Shown here piece by piece: positions 1 to 29,900 of a DNA stretch of 64,000 nt. How positions within the stretch are numbered: position 1 is the first letter of the stretch; each line of letters starts with the position of its first letter. The notes beneath the pieces are model-generated. The model worked only from the letters and a program-made list of their open reading frames with translations, did no database searches and was not told the DNA's origin. This DNA is from Streptomyces venezuelae (lineage in GTDB: Bacteria > Actinomycetota > Actinomycetes > Streptomycetales > Streptomycetaceae): assembly GCF_008642275.1 (NCBI RefSeq), contig NZ_CP029189.1, positions 1,116,001 through 1,180,000 on the forward strand, in the 5' to 3' direction. Position numbers and translations under genes: made by a program.

Positions 1-3000
1 CGGACGAACTCCAGCGCGAGGGCGTCTCGTTCGTCGGCCGGCGCCTTGGTGATCCGCCGGGCGAGGCTGTCGGCGGCCTCGGCCGGGGCGTCGGCGGACC
101 GGCTCGCGGCGGCGAGGGCCTGGACGGCCTCGGGGAGTGCCGCGATCAGCGGGCAGGGGCGGACGGCGGTGAGGCCGGGCGCGAGGCGGGCCCAGTCGAT
201 GTCGGCGACGACGGAGGAGGTCTCGTCGAGTGCCAGCGCCGTGTTCATCGCGGACAGGGCGAGTTCGGGGGCGAGGGCCGGGAGTCCGGCGGAGCGCAGG
301 CGCTCGGCGACGAGTTCGTCGGTGGCCATGCCGCCGTCGGCCCAGGCGCCCCAGGAGATCACGGTGGCGGGCAGGCCATCGGCTCGGCGCTGCTCGGCGA
401 GGGCGTCCAGGTGGGCGTTCGCGGCGGCGTAGTTGGCCTGTCCGGCGGCACCGAATGCGGCGGCGACGGAGGAGAACAGGACGAAAGCGGTCAGGTCCAG
501 GTCGCGGGTCAGCTCGTGCAGGACCTGGGCGCCGTGGGCCTTGGGCCTCAGGACGCCCGCCAGGCGCTGCGGGGTCTGGGCGTCGAGGACGCCGTCGTCG
601 AGGACACCGGCGGCATGGACGACGGTGGTCAGCGGCAGTTCGGCGGGGACGGTGGCGAGGAGCCGGGTCATGGCGTCGCGGTCGGATACGTCGCAGGCGG
701 CGAGGGTGACCTCGGCGCCCATCTCGCGCAGTTCCGCAGCGAGTTCGGCGGCTCCCTCGGCATCGGGGCCGCGCCTGCCGACCAGCAGCAGGTGCGCGGC
801 GCCGGAGCGGGCGAGCCAGCGGGCCACGTGCCCGCCGAGGGCTCCGGTGCCGCCGGTGACGAGGGCGGTGCCGGAGGTGGTCCAAGCGGCGGCGGAGGCG
901 TGGTCCCGGGGGGCGCGGGCCAGGCGGCGGACGAAGACGCCGCTGGCTCGTACGGCGACGTGGTCCTCGGTGCCGAGTCCGCCCAGGACGTCGGCGAGGC
1001 GGCCGGTGGCGCGCTCGTCGGGGGTCGGGGGCAGGTCGACGAGGCCGCCCCAGCGTGCGGGCAGTTCGAGGGCGGCGGTCCGGCCGAAGCCCCAGAGGGC
1101 GGCCTGGGCGGTGCTGGTGAGCCGGTCGGAGCGGCCGGTGGCGACCGCGCCCTGGGTGGCGGCCCAGAGCGGGGCGTCCACCCCCGCGTCGCCCAGGGCC
1201 TGGACGAGGGCGAGCGTGGCGGCGAGCCCGGCGGGCAGCGCGGCGTCCTCGGGGTGCGGGCGCTCGTCGAGGCCGAGCAGCGACAGCACGCCGGCGGGCG
1301 CGTCGGGCGCCGTCTCCAGGGCTGCGGTGAGGTGCCGGGCCAGGGCGGCCCGGTCGTCGGTGGTGGCGTCGACGGTGAGGGGGGTGACGGTGACCCCGCG
1401 GGCGGTCAGGGCGCGGGTGGCGGCCAGGGTCCAGGGGGCGTCGGCGTACGCGGCGGGCACCGCGAGGAGCCAGTGCCCGGCGAGGGGCGCGGGCGCGGTG
1501 TCGGTGAGCGGTGTCCAGGTGACGCGGTAGCGCCAGCCGGTGACGGTGTCGCGGTCGCGGTGCCGGCGGTGCCATGCGGACAGGGCGGGCAGGACGCCGC
1601 TGAGGGGTTCGTCGCCGTCGACGCCGAGGGTGTCGGCGAAGGCGGCCAGGTCCTCGCTGTCGACGACCTCCCAGAACTTGGCGTCGGTCAGGCCGAGTTC
1701 ACGTCCGTCGGCGGGTCCGGTGAGGTCGGTGAAGGGGTCGCGGGGCCAGTACAGGTCGCGCTGGAAGGCGTACGTCGGCAGCTCGACGTGGCCGGTGCCG
1801 GTGGCGGCGAAGCGGGTGGCCCAGTCCGGGGACAGTCCGCGGACGTGGGCACCGGCGACGGCGGCGGTCAGGGTGCGGCTCTCGGGTCGGCCGGTGCGCA
1901 GTGCGGGCAGGAAGGCGGCGGCGCGGGGGCCGTTGGCGGTCTGGCAGTCCTGGCCGAGGGCGGACAGGACGCCGTCGGGGCCGAGTTCGACATAGGCGGT
2001 GACGCCGCGGCTCTCCAGCCAGCGGATGCCGTCGAGGAAGCGGACGGCTTCGCGGACGTGGCGGACCCAGAAGTCGGCGGAGCCCATCTCGTCGGTGACG
2101 AGGGCTCCGGTGAGATTGGAGACGACCGGGATCCGGGGGGCGTCGTAGGTGAGTTCCTCGGCGACCTTGCGGAAGGCGTCGAGCATGCCGTCCATGTGCG
2201 GGGAGTGGAATGCGTGGCTGACGGTGAGCCGCTTGGTCTTGCGGTCGGCGAACGCCGCCACCACGGCCAGCGCGGCGTCCTCGTCACCCGCGATCACGAC
2301 CGAGGTCGGCCCGTTGACCGCGGCGATGCTCACGCGGTCGGTCAGCAGCGGCAGGACCTCGTCCTCCGACGCCTGCACCGCGACCATCACACCACCCGAC
2401 GGCAGTGCCTGCATCAACCGGCCCCGCGCGGAAACCAGCGAGCACGCGTCCTCCAGCGAGAACACACCCGCCACATGCGCAGCCGCGATCTCACCGACGG
2501 AATGACCGGCGAGGAAGTCCGGCGACAGGCCCCAGCTCTCCACCAGCCGGAACAGCGCCACCTCCACCGCGAACAACGCGGGCTGCGCATACTCCGTACG
2601 ATCCAGTACGGCCGCATCGTCGCCGAACAGAACGTCCTTCAACGGCAGTTCGAGATCCATCCGGGCACAGACGGCGTCCAGCGCCGCCGCGAACACCGGA
2701 TAGGCGTCGTACAGCTCACGCCCCATCCCGAGCCGCTGACTGCCCTGACCGGTGAAGAGGAACGCGAGCTTGCCCTCCGTGGCGCTCCCCTCGACCACGT
2801 CGGCCGACGGGGTACCCGCGGCCAGCGCGGCGAGGCCGGCGAGGAGCTCGGCGCGGTCCTGCGCGACGACCGCGGCACGGCGGTCGAGGGCGGACCGGGT
2901 GAGCGCCTGGGCGTGCGCGACGTCCGCCGGGCCGAGGCCGGGGCGGGCGGTGAGGTGGGCGTGCAGCGCGGCGGCCTGCGCCCGCAGGGCGCCCTCCGTC

Positions 3001-4502
3001 TTGCCGGACAGGACGACGGGCAGGACGACGGGCAGGACGCCGGCCGGGGCGTCGGCCGGGGCGCCCCGCTCCGCGGCGGCCGGACGGTCGCCGTCCTGCC
3101 GGTCCGCTCCGGCGGGGTCCTCGGCGCTCTCCAGGATGACGTGTGCGTTGGTGCCGCTCATGCCGAAGGACGAGACGCCGATGCGGCGCGGCCCGTCGTG
3201 GAGCGGCCACGGCCGCGCCTCGGTGAGCAGGGACACGTCGCCCGCCGACCAGTCGACGTGCGGGGTCGGCTCGGTGACGTGCAGGGTCTTCGGCAGCACG
3301 CCGTTGCGCATCGCCATGACGCTCTTGATGACACCGGCGACACCGGCGGCGGCCTGCGCGTGGCCGATGTTGGTCTTGAGGGAGCCCAGCCACAGCGGCC
3401 GCCCCTCGGGGCGGCCCTGCCCGTACGTGGCGATGATCGCCTGCGCTTCGATGGGGTCGCCGAGACCGGTGCCCGTGCCGTGCGCCTCGACGGCGTCGAC
3501 CTGGTCGGGGGTGAGGCGGGCGTTGGACAGCGCCTGGAGGATGACGCGCTGCTGCGAGGGGCCGTTCGGGGCGGTCAGACCGTTGCTCGCGCCGTCCTGG
3601 TTGACGGCGGTGCCGCGGATGACGGCGAGGACGTGGTGGCCCTTGCGGCGCGCGTCGGTGAGGCGCTCGACGAGCAGGACACCGACGCCCTCGGCGAGGC
3701 TGAAGCCGTCCGCGTCCGGGGAGAAGGCCTTGCAACGGCCGTCGGTGGCGAGGCCGCGCTGCTTGCTGTAGTCGATGAACGTACCCGGCGCCGACATCAG
3801 GGTGGCGCCGCCGGCGAGGGCCAGGGAGCACTCGCCGTTGCGCAGCGCCTGCACGGCGAGGTGCAGGGCGACGAGGGAGGAGGAGCAGGCGGTGTCGACG
3901 GTGACGGCGGGGCCTTCGAGGCCGAAGGTGTAGGAGAGGCGACCGGAGGCGACGCTCGCCGCGTTGCCGGTGCCGAGGTAGCCCTCCACGTTCTCGGAGG
4001 AGCTCAGCAGCGCCGTCAGGTAGTCGTGGTTGCTGGTGCCGACGAAGACGCCGACCTGCTTGCCGCGCATCGAGGTCGGGTCGATCCCGGCGCGCTCGAA
4101 GGCCTCCCAGGACGTCTCCAGCAGCAGCCGCTGCTGCGGGTCCATCGCGAGGGCCTCGCGCGGGGAGATCCCGAAGAGTGAGGGGTCGAACCGGGCGAAG
4201 TCCTGGACGAAGCCGCCCTGGTTGGCGTAGCTCGTACCCGGGTGGTCCGGGTCGGGGTGGTAGACCGTCTCCATGTCCCAGCCGCGCTCGGCGGGGAATC
4301 CGGTGATCGCGTCGACGCCGTCCACGACGAGCTGCCACAGCTCCTCGGGGGAGGTCGCACCACCGGGGTAGCGGCAGCCCATGCCCACGATCGCGATGGG
4401 GTCCTGGTTCCGCGCCTCGATCTCACGGAGCCGCTGCCGCGTCTGCTGCAGATCTGCCGTCGCCAGCTTCAGGTAGTCCCGGAGCGTCTCTTCATTCGCC
4501 AT
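1..4502 (-). CDS. PKS-E: modular type I polyketide synthase, first module, 3' end outside window
   Basis: The frame opens at ATG 4502 and has no stop to the left edge (1,500 visible codons); the gene continues beyond the window. N-terminus [18 protein letters not shown] is a docking coiled coil like that of PKS-D and should accept the PKS-D tail. KS about 3130-4407 (Cys codon 3885-3887; EAHGTGT and NIGHAQ present). AT about 1830-2775 with GHSVGE and HAFH, malonyl. A dimerization element ([12 protein letters not shown] to LSAWHRR) precedes a KR (about 290-1545) with LDD, FSSVAA and GQANY (Tyr codon 429-431), so active B-type and a D-hydroxyl. The visible sequence ends just before the ACP. The ribosome binding site is weak (GGGTGG nine bases upstream). 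Further modules or a thioesterase may lie outside. Confidence 0.96.
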   Translation of the reverse strand, partial: MANEETLRDYLKLATADLQQTRQRLREIEARNQDPIAIVGMGCRYPGGATSPEELWQLVVDGVDAITGFPAERGWDMETVYHPDPDHPGTSYANQGGFVQDFARFDPSLFGISPREALAMDPQQRLLLETSWEAFERAGIDPTSMRGKQVGVFVGTSNHDYLTALLSSSENVEGYLGTGNAASVASGRLSYTFGLEGPAVTVDTACSSSLVALHLAVQALRNGECSLALAGGATLMSAPGTFIDYSKQRGLATDGRCKAFSPDADGFSLAEGVGVLLVERLTDARRKGHHVLAVIRGTAVNQDGASNGLTAPNGPSQQRVILQALSNARLTPDQVDAVEAHGTGTGLGDPIEAQAIIATYGQGRPEGRPLWLGSLKTNIGHAQAAAGVAGVIKSVMAMRNGVLPKTLHVTEPTPHVDWSAGDVSLLTEARPWPLHDGPRRIGVSSFGMSGTNAHVILESAEDPAGADRQDGDRPAAAERGAPADAPAGVLPVVLPVVLSGKTEGALRAQAAALHAHLTARPGLGPADVAHAQALTRSALDRRAAVVAQDRAELLAGLAALAAGTPSADVVEGSATEGKLAFLFTGQGSQRLGMGRELYDAYPVFAAALDAVCARMDLELPLKDVLFGDDAAVLDRTEYAQPALFAVEVALFRLVESWGLSPDFLAGHSVGEIAAAHVAGVFSLEDACSLVSARGRLMQALPSGGVMVAVQASEDEVLPLLTDRVSIAAVNGPTSVVIAGDEDAALAVVAAFADRKTKRLTVSHAFHSPHMDGMLDAFRKVAEELTYDAPRIPVVSNLTGALVTDEMGSADFWVRHVREAVRFLDGIRWLESRGVTAYVELGPDGVLSALGQDCQTANGPRAAAFLPALRTGRPESRTLTAAVAGAHVRGLSPDWATRFAATGTGHVELPTYAFQRDLYWPRDPFTDLTGPADGRELGLTDAKFWEVVDSEDLAAFADTLGVDGDEPLSGVLPALSAWHRRHRDRDTVTGWRYRVTWTPLTDTAPAPLAGHWLLAVPAAYADAPWTLAATRALTARGVTVTPLTVDATTDDRAALARHLTAALETAPDAPAGVLSLLGLDERPHPEDAALPAGLAATLALVQALGDAGVDAPLWAATQGAVATGRSDRLTSTAQAALWGFGRTAALELPARWGGLVDLPPTPDERATGRLADVLGGLGTEDHVAVRASGVFVRRLARAPRDHASAAAWTTSGTALVTGGTGALGGHVARWLARSGAAHLLLVGRRGPDAEGAAELAAELREMGAEVTLAACDVSDRDAMTRLLATVPAELPLTTVVHAAGVLDDGVLDAQTPQRLAGVLRPKAHGAQVLHELTRDLDLTAFVLFSSVAAAFGAAGQANYAAANAHLDALAEQRRADGLPATVISWGAWADGGMATDELVAERLRSAGLPALAPELALSAMNTALALDETSSVVADIDWARLAPGLTAVRPCPLIAALPEAVQALAAASRSADAPAEAADSLARRITKAPADERDALALEFV

Positions 4503-4652
4503 TTAACGCAACCACCCATTTGCAGCAGACGGCATCGGAAAACCATGTCGCGGAGCCGAGGAATGTCATCGGGAAAGGCGTCGATTCGCACGTCGGGCGA
4601 AGCGACTGCTCAGCGGCAGGCTATTTGCCGCTCAATCTCTCCTACAACCCCT
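4503..4652 (-). promoter_or_regulatory. Leader region of PKS-E
   Basis: About 150 bp of non-coding sequence lies between the hairpin and ATG 4502. It is noticeably less GC-rich than the genes (for example around 4610-4650), which fits a promoter/leader, but I see no promoter boxes I would defend. GGGTGG (about 4512-4517) is the only Shine-Dalgarno candidate. Confidence 0.35.
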
Positions 4653-4700
4653 AACCGCCCCCTACGCACCCCTGGGTGAGGGGGTGTGCAGGGGGCGGTT
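4653..4700 (-). terminator. Long imperfect hairpin between PKS-D and PKS-E
   Basis: Outer arms 4653-4663 (AACCGCCCCCT) and 4690-4700 are perfect complements. The stem continues inward through CxCACCCC/GGGGTGxG with one wobble and one mismatch on the minus-strand transcript, to a loop near 4674-4679, giving roughly 19 paired positions. It starts about 55 bases after the PKS-D stop. It may act as a terminator or attenuator ahead of PKS-E. A short CCCTG/CAGGG repeat (4703-4721) lies next to it. Confidence 0.6.
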
Positions 4701-4754
4701 TTCCCTGGTCAATTCACAGGGGGCGGGCCATCTTCACCAATAATCGGCAAGCCG

Positions 4755-7700
4755 TCAATAACGGCCGAGGCCTTCGTTGATGAGTGCGAAGAGTTCCTCG
4801 TCGCTGGCGTCGGCCGCCGCCGCGGGCGTGTTCGTGGCCGGGCCCGTGCCCTCGGCGGCCTGCGCACCGGCCGGGTCCTCGCTCTCGTTCCACTTCGCCA
4901 GCAGCGCCTGCAGCCGCATCGTCACCCGGGCCCGTACGACGTTGTCCCCGGTCCCCCGGGCCAGCACCGCCTCCAGCTTGTCGATCTCCTCCAGCAGCGG
5001 TGCCCCGCCCACCGCCGCGTCGGGCACGATCCCGGCGCGCAGGTAGGCGGCGACAGCGGCCGGGGTGGGGTGGTCGAAGACGAGGCTGGCCGGCAGTTTG
5101 AGCCCGCTCACCGCGCCGAGCCGGTTGCGCAGCTCCACGGAGGTGAGGGAGTCGAAGCCCAGTTCCTTGAAGGCCCGGCCCGCCTCGACGGAGGTCAGGT
5201 CGGCGTGGCCCAGGACGGCAGCCACGGCGGTACGGACCAGGTCGAGCAGCAGGCGCTGCTGCTCGACCTCGGGCAGCCCGGCGAGCTGCTGGGTGAGCGG
5301 CACTCCCCCGGCCAGGTCCTCGGCGGACTCCCGCTCCGCGCTCTCGATGGCGCGGCGGGCCTCCGGCAGTTCCAGGAGCAGGGGCCGCGCCCGGTCGGCG
5401 GTGAAGGCGAGCGTGAACCGCTTCCAGTCCATGTCGACGACGGTCAGGGTGGTCTCGTCGCGGTCCAGCGCGTGCTGGAGCGAGGCCAGGGTCCGCTCGG
5501 GCGACATCGCCAGGATGCCGTGACGGCGCATGCGGTCGCCCGCCTCGCTGTCGTCCCCGTCGGCACTGCCCCATGGACCCCAGGCGAGGGAGGTCGCGGG
5601 CAGCCCGGCGGCGCGCCGGTACTCGGCGAAGGCGTCCAGGAAGGCGTTGCCCGGGGCCTGGTTGCCCTGGCCGGGTGCGCCGAAGGTGGCGGCGAAGGAG
5701 GAGAAGAGGACGAACGCCGACAGGTCGAGGTCACGGGTCAGCTCGTGCAGGTGGAGCGTGGCGTCCACCTTGACCCGCAGGACGCGCTCGACCTGGTCGG
5801 GTGTGAGGGCCTCGATGACGCCGTCGTCGAGGACGGCGGCGGTGTGCACGACGGCGGTCAGCGGCCGGTCGGCGGGGATGTCGGTGAGGAGTGCGGCGAG
5901 GGCGTCGCGGTCGGCGACGTCGCAGGCGGCGAGGGTGACCTCGGTGCCGAGCGCGGCGAGTTCCTCGCGGAGTTCGGCCGCGCCGGGGGCATCGGGGCCG
6001 CGGCGGCTGGTCAGGACCAGGTGCTCGGCGCCGTTGCCCGCCAGCCAGCGGGCGACGTGCGCGCCGAGCGCGCCGGTGCCGCCGGTCACCAGGGTGGTGC
6101 CGGCCGGCCGCCACTCACGTACCGGGGCCGTCTCCGCGAGCCGGGCCCGTACGAGACGACGTACGAACATGCCCGAGGCACGTACGGCGACCTGGTCCTC
6201 GGCCCCGTCACCGGCCAGGACCCCGGCGAGCCGGGCGAGGGCCCGGTCGTCGGCCTGCTCCGGCAGGTCGATCAGACCACCCCAACGGCCCCCCTGCTCC
6301 ATGGAGGCGACCCGGCCCAGGCCCCAGATCAGGGCCTGCTCCGGATCCGTGACCCGGTCTGCCCGCCCGGCGGCCACCGCGCCCCGGGTGAGGCACCACA
6401 GCGGGGCGGCCACGCCCGCGTCACCGAGCGCCTGGGACAGCGCGAGCCCTGCGGCGAAGGCCCCCTCGGCTCCAAGGGCGAGGAGGGACAGGACCCCGGC
6501 GGGGTCCTCCGTGCCGTCGAGGGCGGCCTTCAAGGCCTCGCGGCCGGTGGCGTGGGCGGCGACGGTGAGCGTACGGACCTCCGCGCCGCGGTCGGCGAGG
6601 GTACGCAGGACGGCGGCTGCGGTGTCCCCGGCCGGGCCGGTGAGGTCCTCGGGCACGACGACCAGCCAGACACCCGAGAGCGTGGCCTCTGCCGGGTCGG
6701 CGGAAGGCTTCCAGGCGACGCGGTAGCGCCACCCGTCGACGGTGGAGTGCTCCCGGCTCTGGCGCCGCCAGGAGGAGAGGCCGGGCAGGACCGTGCCGAG
6801 CGACTGGATGGCGTCGGGGGTGTCGAAGGCCAGGGCCCCGGCCAGGGCGGCGAGGTCCTCGCGTTCGACGGCGTCCCAGAAGCGGGTGTCGACCGCGCTC
6901 TCCGCAGGGAGGGCCGCCGGCTCGACGGGGGCCGCCTCGGGCCAGAACAGCTGCGCCTGGAAGGCGTAGGTGGGCAGGTCGACCCGACGGGCCCCCGTCC
7001 CCGCGAACACCGCCTCCCAGTCCACAGCAACACCACGGACATACGCCTCACCGAGCGAGAGCCAGAACCGGTCCAGACCGCCCTCGTTGCGGCGCAGCGA
7101 CCCGAGGACGGCCGCCTCGCGACCGCTGTCCTCCACGGTCTCCTGCATACCGACGGTCAGCACCGGGTGCGGGCTCGACTCGACGAAAACACCGAAGCCC
7201 CGGTCCAGGAGGGTGCGGGTGGCCTGCTCCAGTTCGACGGTCTGGCGCAGGTTGCGGAACCAGTAACCGGCATCCAGCTCCGGCCCCTTGACCCACTCCC
7301 CCGTCACCGTCGACAAGAACGGCACCTCCGCCTCGCGCGGGCCGACCGAAGCCAGCAGCTCGGACAGCTCCTCCCGCAGCAGGTCCACCTGCGCGGAATG
7401 CGACGCGTAGTCCACCGCGATCCGCCTGGCCCGGATGCCGTCCGCCTCACAGGAAGCGAGCAGCTCCTCCAGGGCCTGGACTTCGCCGGAGACGACCACC
7501 GAGGAGGGACCGTTGACGGCGGCAACGGAAATCCGTGCCTCACCCCAAGGCGCGATGCGCTCCCGGACCTCAGCAGCCGGCAGCGGCACGGACACCATGC
7601 CACCCAGCCCCGCCAGCACCCGACCGATCGCCTGACTACGCAACGCCACCACACGGGCCGCGTCCTCCAGCGACAAGATCCCCGCCACACACGCTGCCGC

Positions 7701-9683
7701 GATCTCGCCCTGCGAGTGACCGATCACCGCACCCGGACGGACACCAACCGAACGCCACACCTCCGCAAGCGACACCATCACCGCGAACAGCGCCGGCTGC
7801 ACCACATCCACCCGGTCCAGAGAAGGGGCATGCTCGGCACCCCGGAGGACCTCAACCAACGACCAGTCGGTGAAGGGCTCCAGCGCCTTCGCACACTCAT
7901 CCACTCGGGCAGCAAACACCGGCGAGGAATCGAGCAGTTCCGCAGCCATGCCCACCCACTGCGAGCCCTGACCCGGGAACACGAACACCGTCTTCCCACC
8001 GACCACCGACCCGGTCACCACACCCGCGGCCAGCGACCCCGACGCCACAGCCGCCACACCCGCCGCATGGTCACCCAGCACCACCGCACGGTGCTCCAGC
8101 CCCGCACGCGTCGACGCCAACGACCACGCCACATCCACCGCATCCACACCGGCCACACCGGCCACACCGGCAGCCGAAAGCCGCTCCGCCTGCGCCCGCA
8201 ACGCACCCGCGCTCTTCCCCGACAGCACCCACGGCACCACCGGCACCACCGGCAGAACCGAACGCTCCCGCTCCCCCGACACACCCTCCGCATCGACCGC
8301 CGGAGCCTGCTCCACGATCACGTGCGCGTTCGTCCCACTGAAACCGAACGACGACACACCCGCACGCCGCGGATGGTTCGTCTCCGGCCAGGCGGTCCGC
8401 TCCGTGAGCAGTGCCACCGCGCCCGACTCCCAGTCCACGTGGGGCGACGGCTTGTCCACGTGCAGGGTCTGCGGGACCACGCCCTGCTGCATGGCCAGCA
8501 CCATCTTGATCACACCGGCCACACCGGCCGCGGCCTGGGTGTGCCCGATGTTCGACTTGACCGAGCCCAGCAGCAGCGGCCGCTCCGCCGGCCGGTCCTG
8601 CCCGTACGTGGCCAGCAGCGCCTGCGCCTCGATCGGGTCGCCCAGCGAGGTGCCCGTACCGTGCGCCTCGACCACGTCGACCTGGTCGGCGGAGAGCCGG
8701 GCGTTGGCCAGGGCCTGGCGGATGACACGCTGCTGGGCCGGGCCGTTCGGGGCGGTCAGACCGTTGGAGGCCCCGTCCTGGTTGATCGCCGAGCCCCGGA
8801 CGACGGCCAGGACCGGGTGCCCGTTGCGGCGGGCGTCCGAAAGCCGCTCCAGCAGCAGGACGCCCACACCCTCGGCCGGGCCGAATCCGTCGGCTCCTGC
8901 CGCGAAGGCCTTGCAGCGGCCGTCCCGGGACAGCCCGCGCTGCTTGGTGAACTCCACGAAGAGTCCGGGGGTGGACATCACGTGCACACCGCCCGCGACG
9001 GCGAGCGAGCACTCCCCGGCCCGCAGCGCCTGCACGGCGAGGTGCAGGGCGACGAGGGAGGCGGAGCAGGCGGTGTCGACGGTGACCGCCGGGCCCTCCA
9101 GACCGAAGGTGTAGGAGATGCGGCCGGACAGGACGCTGGAGGCGTTGCCCGTACCGAGGTGGCCGGCGTAGTCCTCGGGCGCTTCCAGCAGCGGGGTGAG
9201 GTAGTCGGAGCCGTTCATGCCGACGAAGACGCCGGACTGGCTGCCGCGCAGGCCGTGCGGGTCGATCCCGGCGCGCTCGAAGGCCTCCCACGCGGTCTCC
9301 AGCAGCAGGCGCTGCTGCGGGTCCATGGCCATCGCCTCGCGCGGGGAGATCCCGAAGAAGTCGGCGTCGAAGGCGGTGGCGCCCGTGAGGAAGCCGCCCT
9401 CGCGGGTGGTCGAGGTGCCCTGGTCGTCCGGGTCGTCGGAGAAGAGGTGGTCCAGGTCCCATCCCCGGTCGGCGGGGAACGCGGTGAGGGCGTCGCCGCC
9501 GGAGGACAGCAGCTCCCAGAGTTCCTCGGGGGTGCGGACGCCTCCGGGAAAGCGGCAGCTCATGGCCGTGATGGCAATCGGCTCGTGGGACTGGCTCTCG
9601 ATGTCGCGCAGACGTCCGTACGCCTCGTCGAGATCCGTCGTGACCTTCTTGAGGTATTCGCGGAGCTTTGCTTCGTTCGCCAC
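4755..9683 (-). CDS. PKS-D: single-module type I polyketide synthase, methylmalonyl AT, inactive KR
   Basis: A 1,642-residue protein starting at GTG 9683, supported by AGGTGA (9691-9696) seven bases upstream and by an N-terminus [18 protein letters not shown] that aligns with PKS-E and PKS-B; an in-frame ATG at 9728 lacks this support. Order: docking helix, KS about 8310-9575 (Cys codon 9066-9068), AT about 7020-8005, KR about 5530-6740, ACP (Ser codon 5148-5150), docking tail ([11 protein letters not shown] to [12 protein letters not shown]). The AT has GHSQGE and YASH, the methylmalonyl-CoA signature, unlike every other AT here. In the KR the catalytic Tyr is Gln (CAG, 5658-5660) although LDD, Ser, Lys and Asn remain. 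Expected product: an alpha-methyl beta-ketone. Hairpin-bearing gaps of 201 and 252 bp flank the gene, so its expression may be partly independent. Confidence 0.96.
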   Translation of the reverse strand: MANEAKLREYLKKVTTDLDEAYGRLRDIESQSHEPIAITAMSCRFPGGVRTPEELWELLSSGGDALTAFPADRGWDLDHLFSDDPDDQGTSTTREGGFLTGATAFDADFFGISPREAMAMDPQQRLLLETAWEAFERAGIDPHGLRGSQSGVFVGMNGSDYLTPLLEAPEDYAGHLGTGNASSVLSGRISYTFGLEGPAVTVDTACSASLVALHLAVQALRAGECSLAVAGGVHVMSTPGLFVEFTKQRGLSRDGRCKAFAAGADGFGPAEGVGVLLLERLSDARRNGHPVLAVVRGSAINQDGASNGLTAPNGPAQQRVIRQALANARLSADQVDVVEAHGTGTSLGDPIEAQALLATYGQDRPAERPLLLGSVKSNIGHTQAAAGVAGVIKMVLAMQQGVVPQTLHVDKPSPHVDWESGAVALLTERTAWPETNHPRRAGVSSFGFSGTNAHVIVEQAPAVDAEGVSGERERSVLPVVPVVPWVLSGKSAGALRAQAERLSAAGVAGVAGVDAVDVAWSLASTRAGLEHRAVVLGDHAAGVAAVASGSLAAGVVTGSVVGGKTVFVFPGQGSQWVGMAAELLDSSPVFAARVDECAKALEPFTDWSLVEVLRGAEHAPSLDRVDVVQPALFAVMVSLAEVWRSVGVRPGAVIGHSQGEIAAACVAGILSLEDAARVVALRSQAIGRVLAGLGGMVSVPLPAAEVRERIAPWGEARISVAAVNGPSSVVVSGEVQALEELLASCEADGIRARRIAVDYASHSAQVDLLREELSELLASVGPREAEVPFLSTVTGEWVKGPELDAGYWFRNLRQTVELEQATRTLLDRGFGVFVESSPHPVLTVGMQETVEDSGREAAVLGSLRRNEGGLDRFWLSLGEAYVRGVAVDWEAVFAGTGARRVDLPTYAFQAQLFWPEAAPVEPAALPAESAVDTRFWDAVEREDLAALAGALAFDTPDAIQSLGTVLPGLSSWRRQSREHSTVDGWRYRVAWKPSADPAEATLSGVWLVVVPEDLTGPAGDTAAAVLRTLADRGAEVRTLTVAAHATGREALKAALDGTEDPAGVLSLLALGAEGAFAAGLALSQALGDAGVAAPLWCLTRGAVAAGRADRVTDPEQALIWGLGRVASMEQGGRWGGLIDLPEQADDRALARLAGVLAGDGAEDQVAVRASGMFVRRLVRARLAETAPVREWRPAGTTLVTGGTGALGAHVARWLAGNGAEHLVLTSRRGPDAPGAAELREELAALGTEVTLAACDVADRDALAALLTDIPADRPLTAVVHTAAVLDDGVIEALTPDQVERVLRVKVDATLHLHELTRDLDLSAFVLFSSFAATFGAPGQGNQAPGNAFLDAFAEYRRAAGLPATSLAWGPWGSADGDDSEAGDRMRRHGILAMSPERTLASLQHALDRDETTLTVVDMDWKRFTLAFTADRARPLLLELPEARRAIESAERESAEDLAGGVPLTQQLAGLPEVEQQRLLLDLVRTAVAAVLGHADLTSVEAGRAFKELGFDSLTSVELRNRLGAVSGLKLPASLVFDHPTPAAVAAYLRAGIVPDAAVGGAPLLEEIDKLEAVLARGTGDNVVRARVTMRLQALLAKWNESEDPAGAQAAEGTGPATNTPAAAADASDEELFALINEGLGRY

Positions 9684-9829
9684 TGGCGCTTCACCTATTC
9701 GCGTGGTCGAGACCGTGGAGGGACTCAAGGGAATTCAAGGCAGTTCAGGGGAGTTCGGGGAGTTCGGGGCGGGTCGTTCGGGACGGATCAGGGGAGCCCG
9801 AGGATATTTGAGGAATTCCGGAGAGCCGG
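9684..9829 (-). promoter_or_regulatory. Leader region of PKS-D with decamer direct repeats and ribosome binding site
   Basis: This is the non-coding stretch between the hairpin and GTG 9683. It holds five imperfect copies of a 9-10 bp element (plus-strand consensus ARTTCRRGG, at 9723-9730, 9732-9740, 9742-9750, 9752-9760 and 9761-9769) and AGGTGA (9691-9696) as ribosome binding site. A promoter is plausible because a strong hairpin precedes it, but I cannot assign -35/-10 boxes with confidence. Confidence 0.45.
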
Positions 9830-9869
9830 AGGCCGTACCGCCGGAACAGGGGTTCCGGCGGTACGGCCT
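9830..9869 (-). terminator. Perfect 18-bp hairpin downstream of PKS-C
   Basis: Arms 9830-9847 (AGGCCGTACCGCCGGAAC) and 9852-9869 are perfect reverse complements around a 4-nt loop (9848-9851). The hairpin begins 15 bases after the PKS-C stop. No U-tract follows on the minus strand, but many actinobacterial terminators lack one. It could end transcription after PKS-C, attenuate read-through to PKS-D, or protect the 3' end of the upstream mRNA. Confidence 0.75.
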
Positions 9870-9884
9870 GGGGGCGGCTGGGGT

Positions 9885-29876
<19,992 letters not shown>

Positions 29877-29900
29877 CACTTACTCCGCACTTCGGGCACG
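29877..29900 (-). promoter_or_regulatory. PKS-B/PKS-C 24-bp gap with ribosome binding site for PKS-C
   Basis: GGAG at 29883-29886 (minus strand) lies six bases before ATG 29876. The tight spacing between the PKS-B stop and this site is typical of co-transcribed genes whose translation is coupled. It decides in favour of ATG 29876 over the adjacent GTG 29879. Confidence 0.7.

Noticed and set aside
2716..4338. Arg/Pro-rich frames on the minus strand overlapping PKS genes (for example 2716-4338, 10156-12732, 34858-37440)
   Set aside because: They are out-of-frame shadows of the PKS reading frame, with implausible Arg-rich composition and no start signals.
9684..9728. Upstream in-frame ATG at 9728 as the start of PKS-D
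   Set aside because: It would add 15 residues that match no docking segment and lacks a ribosome binding site, while GTG 9683 has AGGTGA and gives the conserved MANE start.
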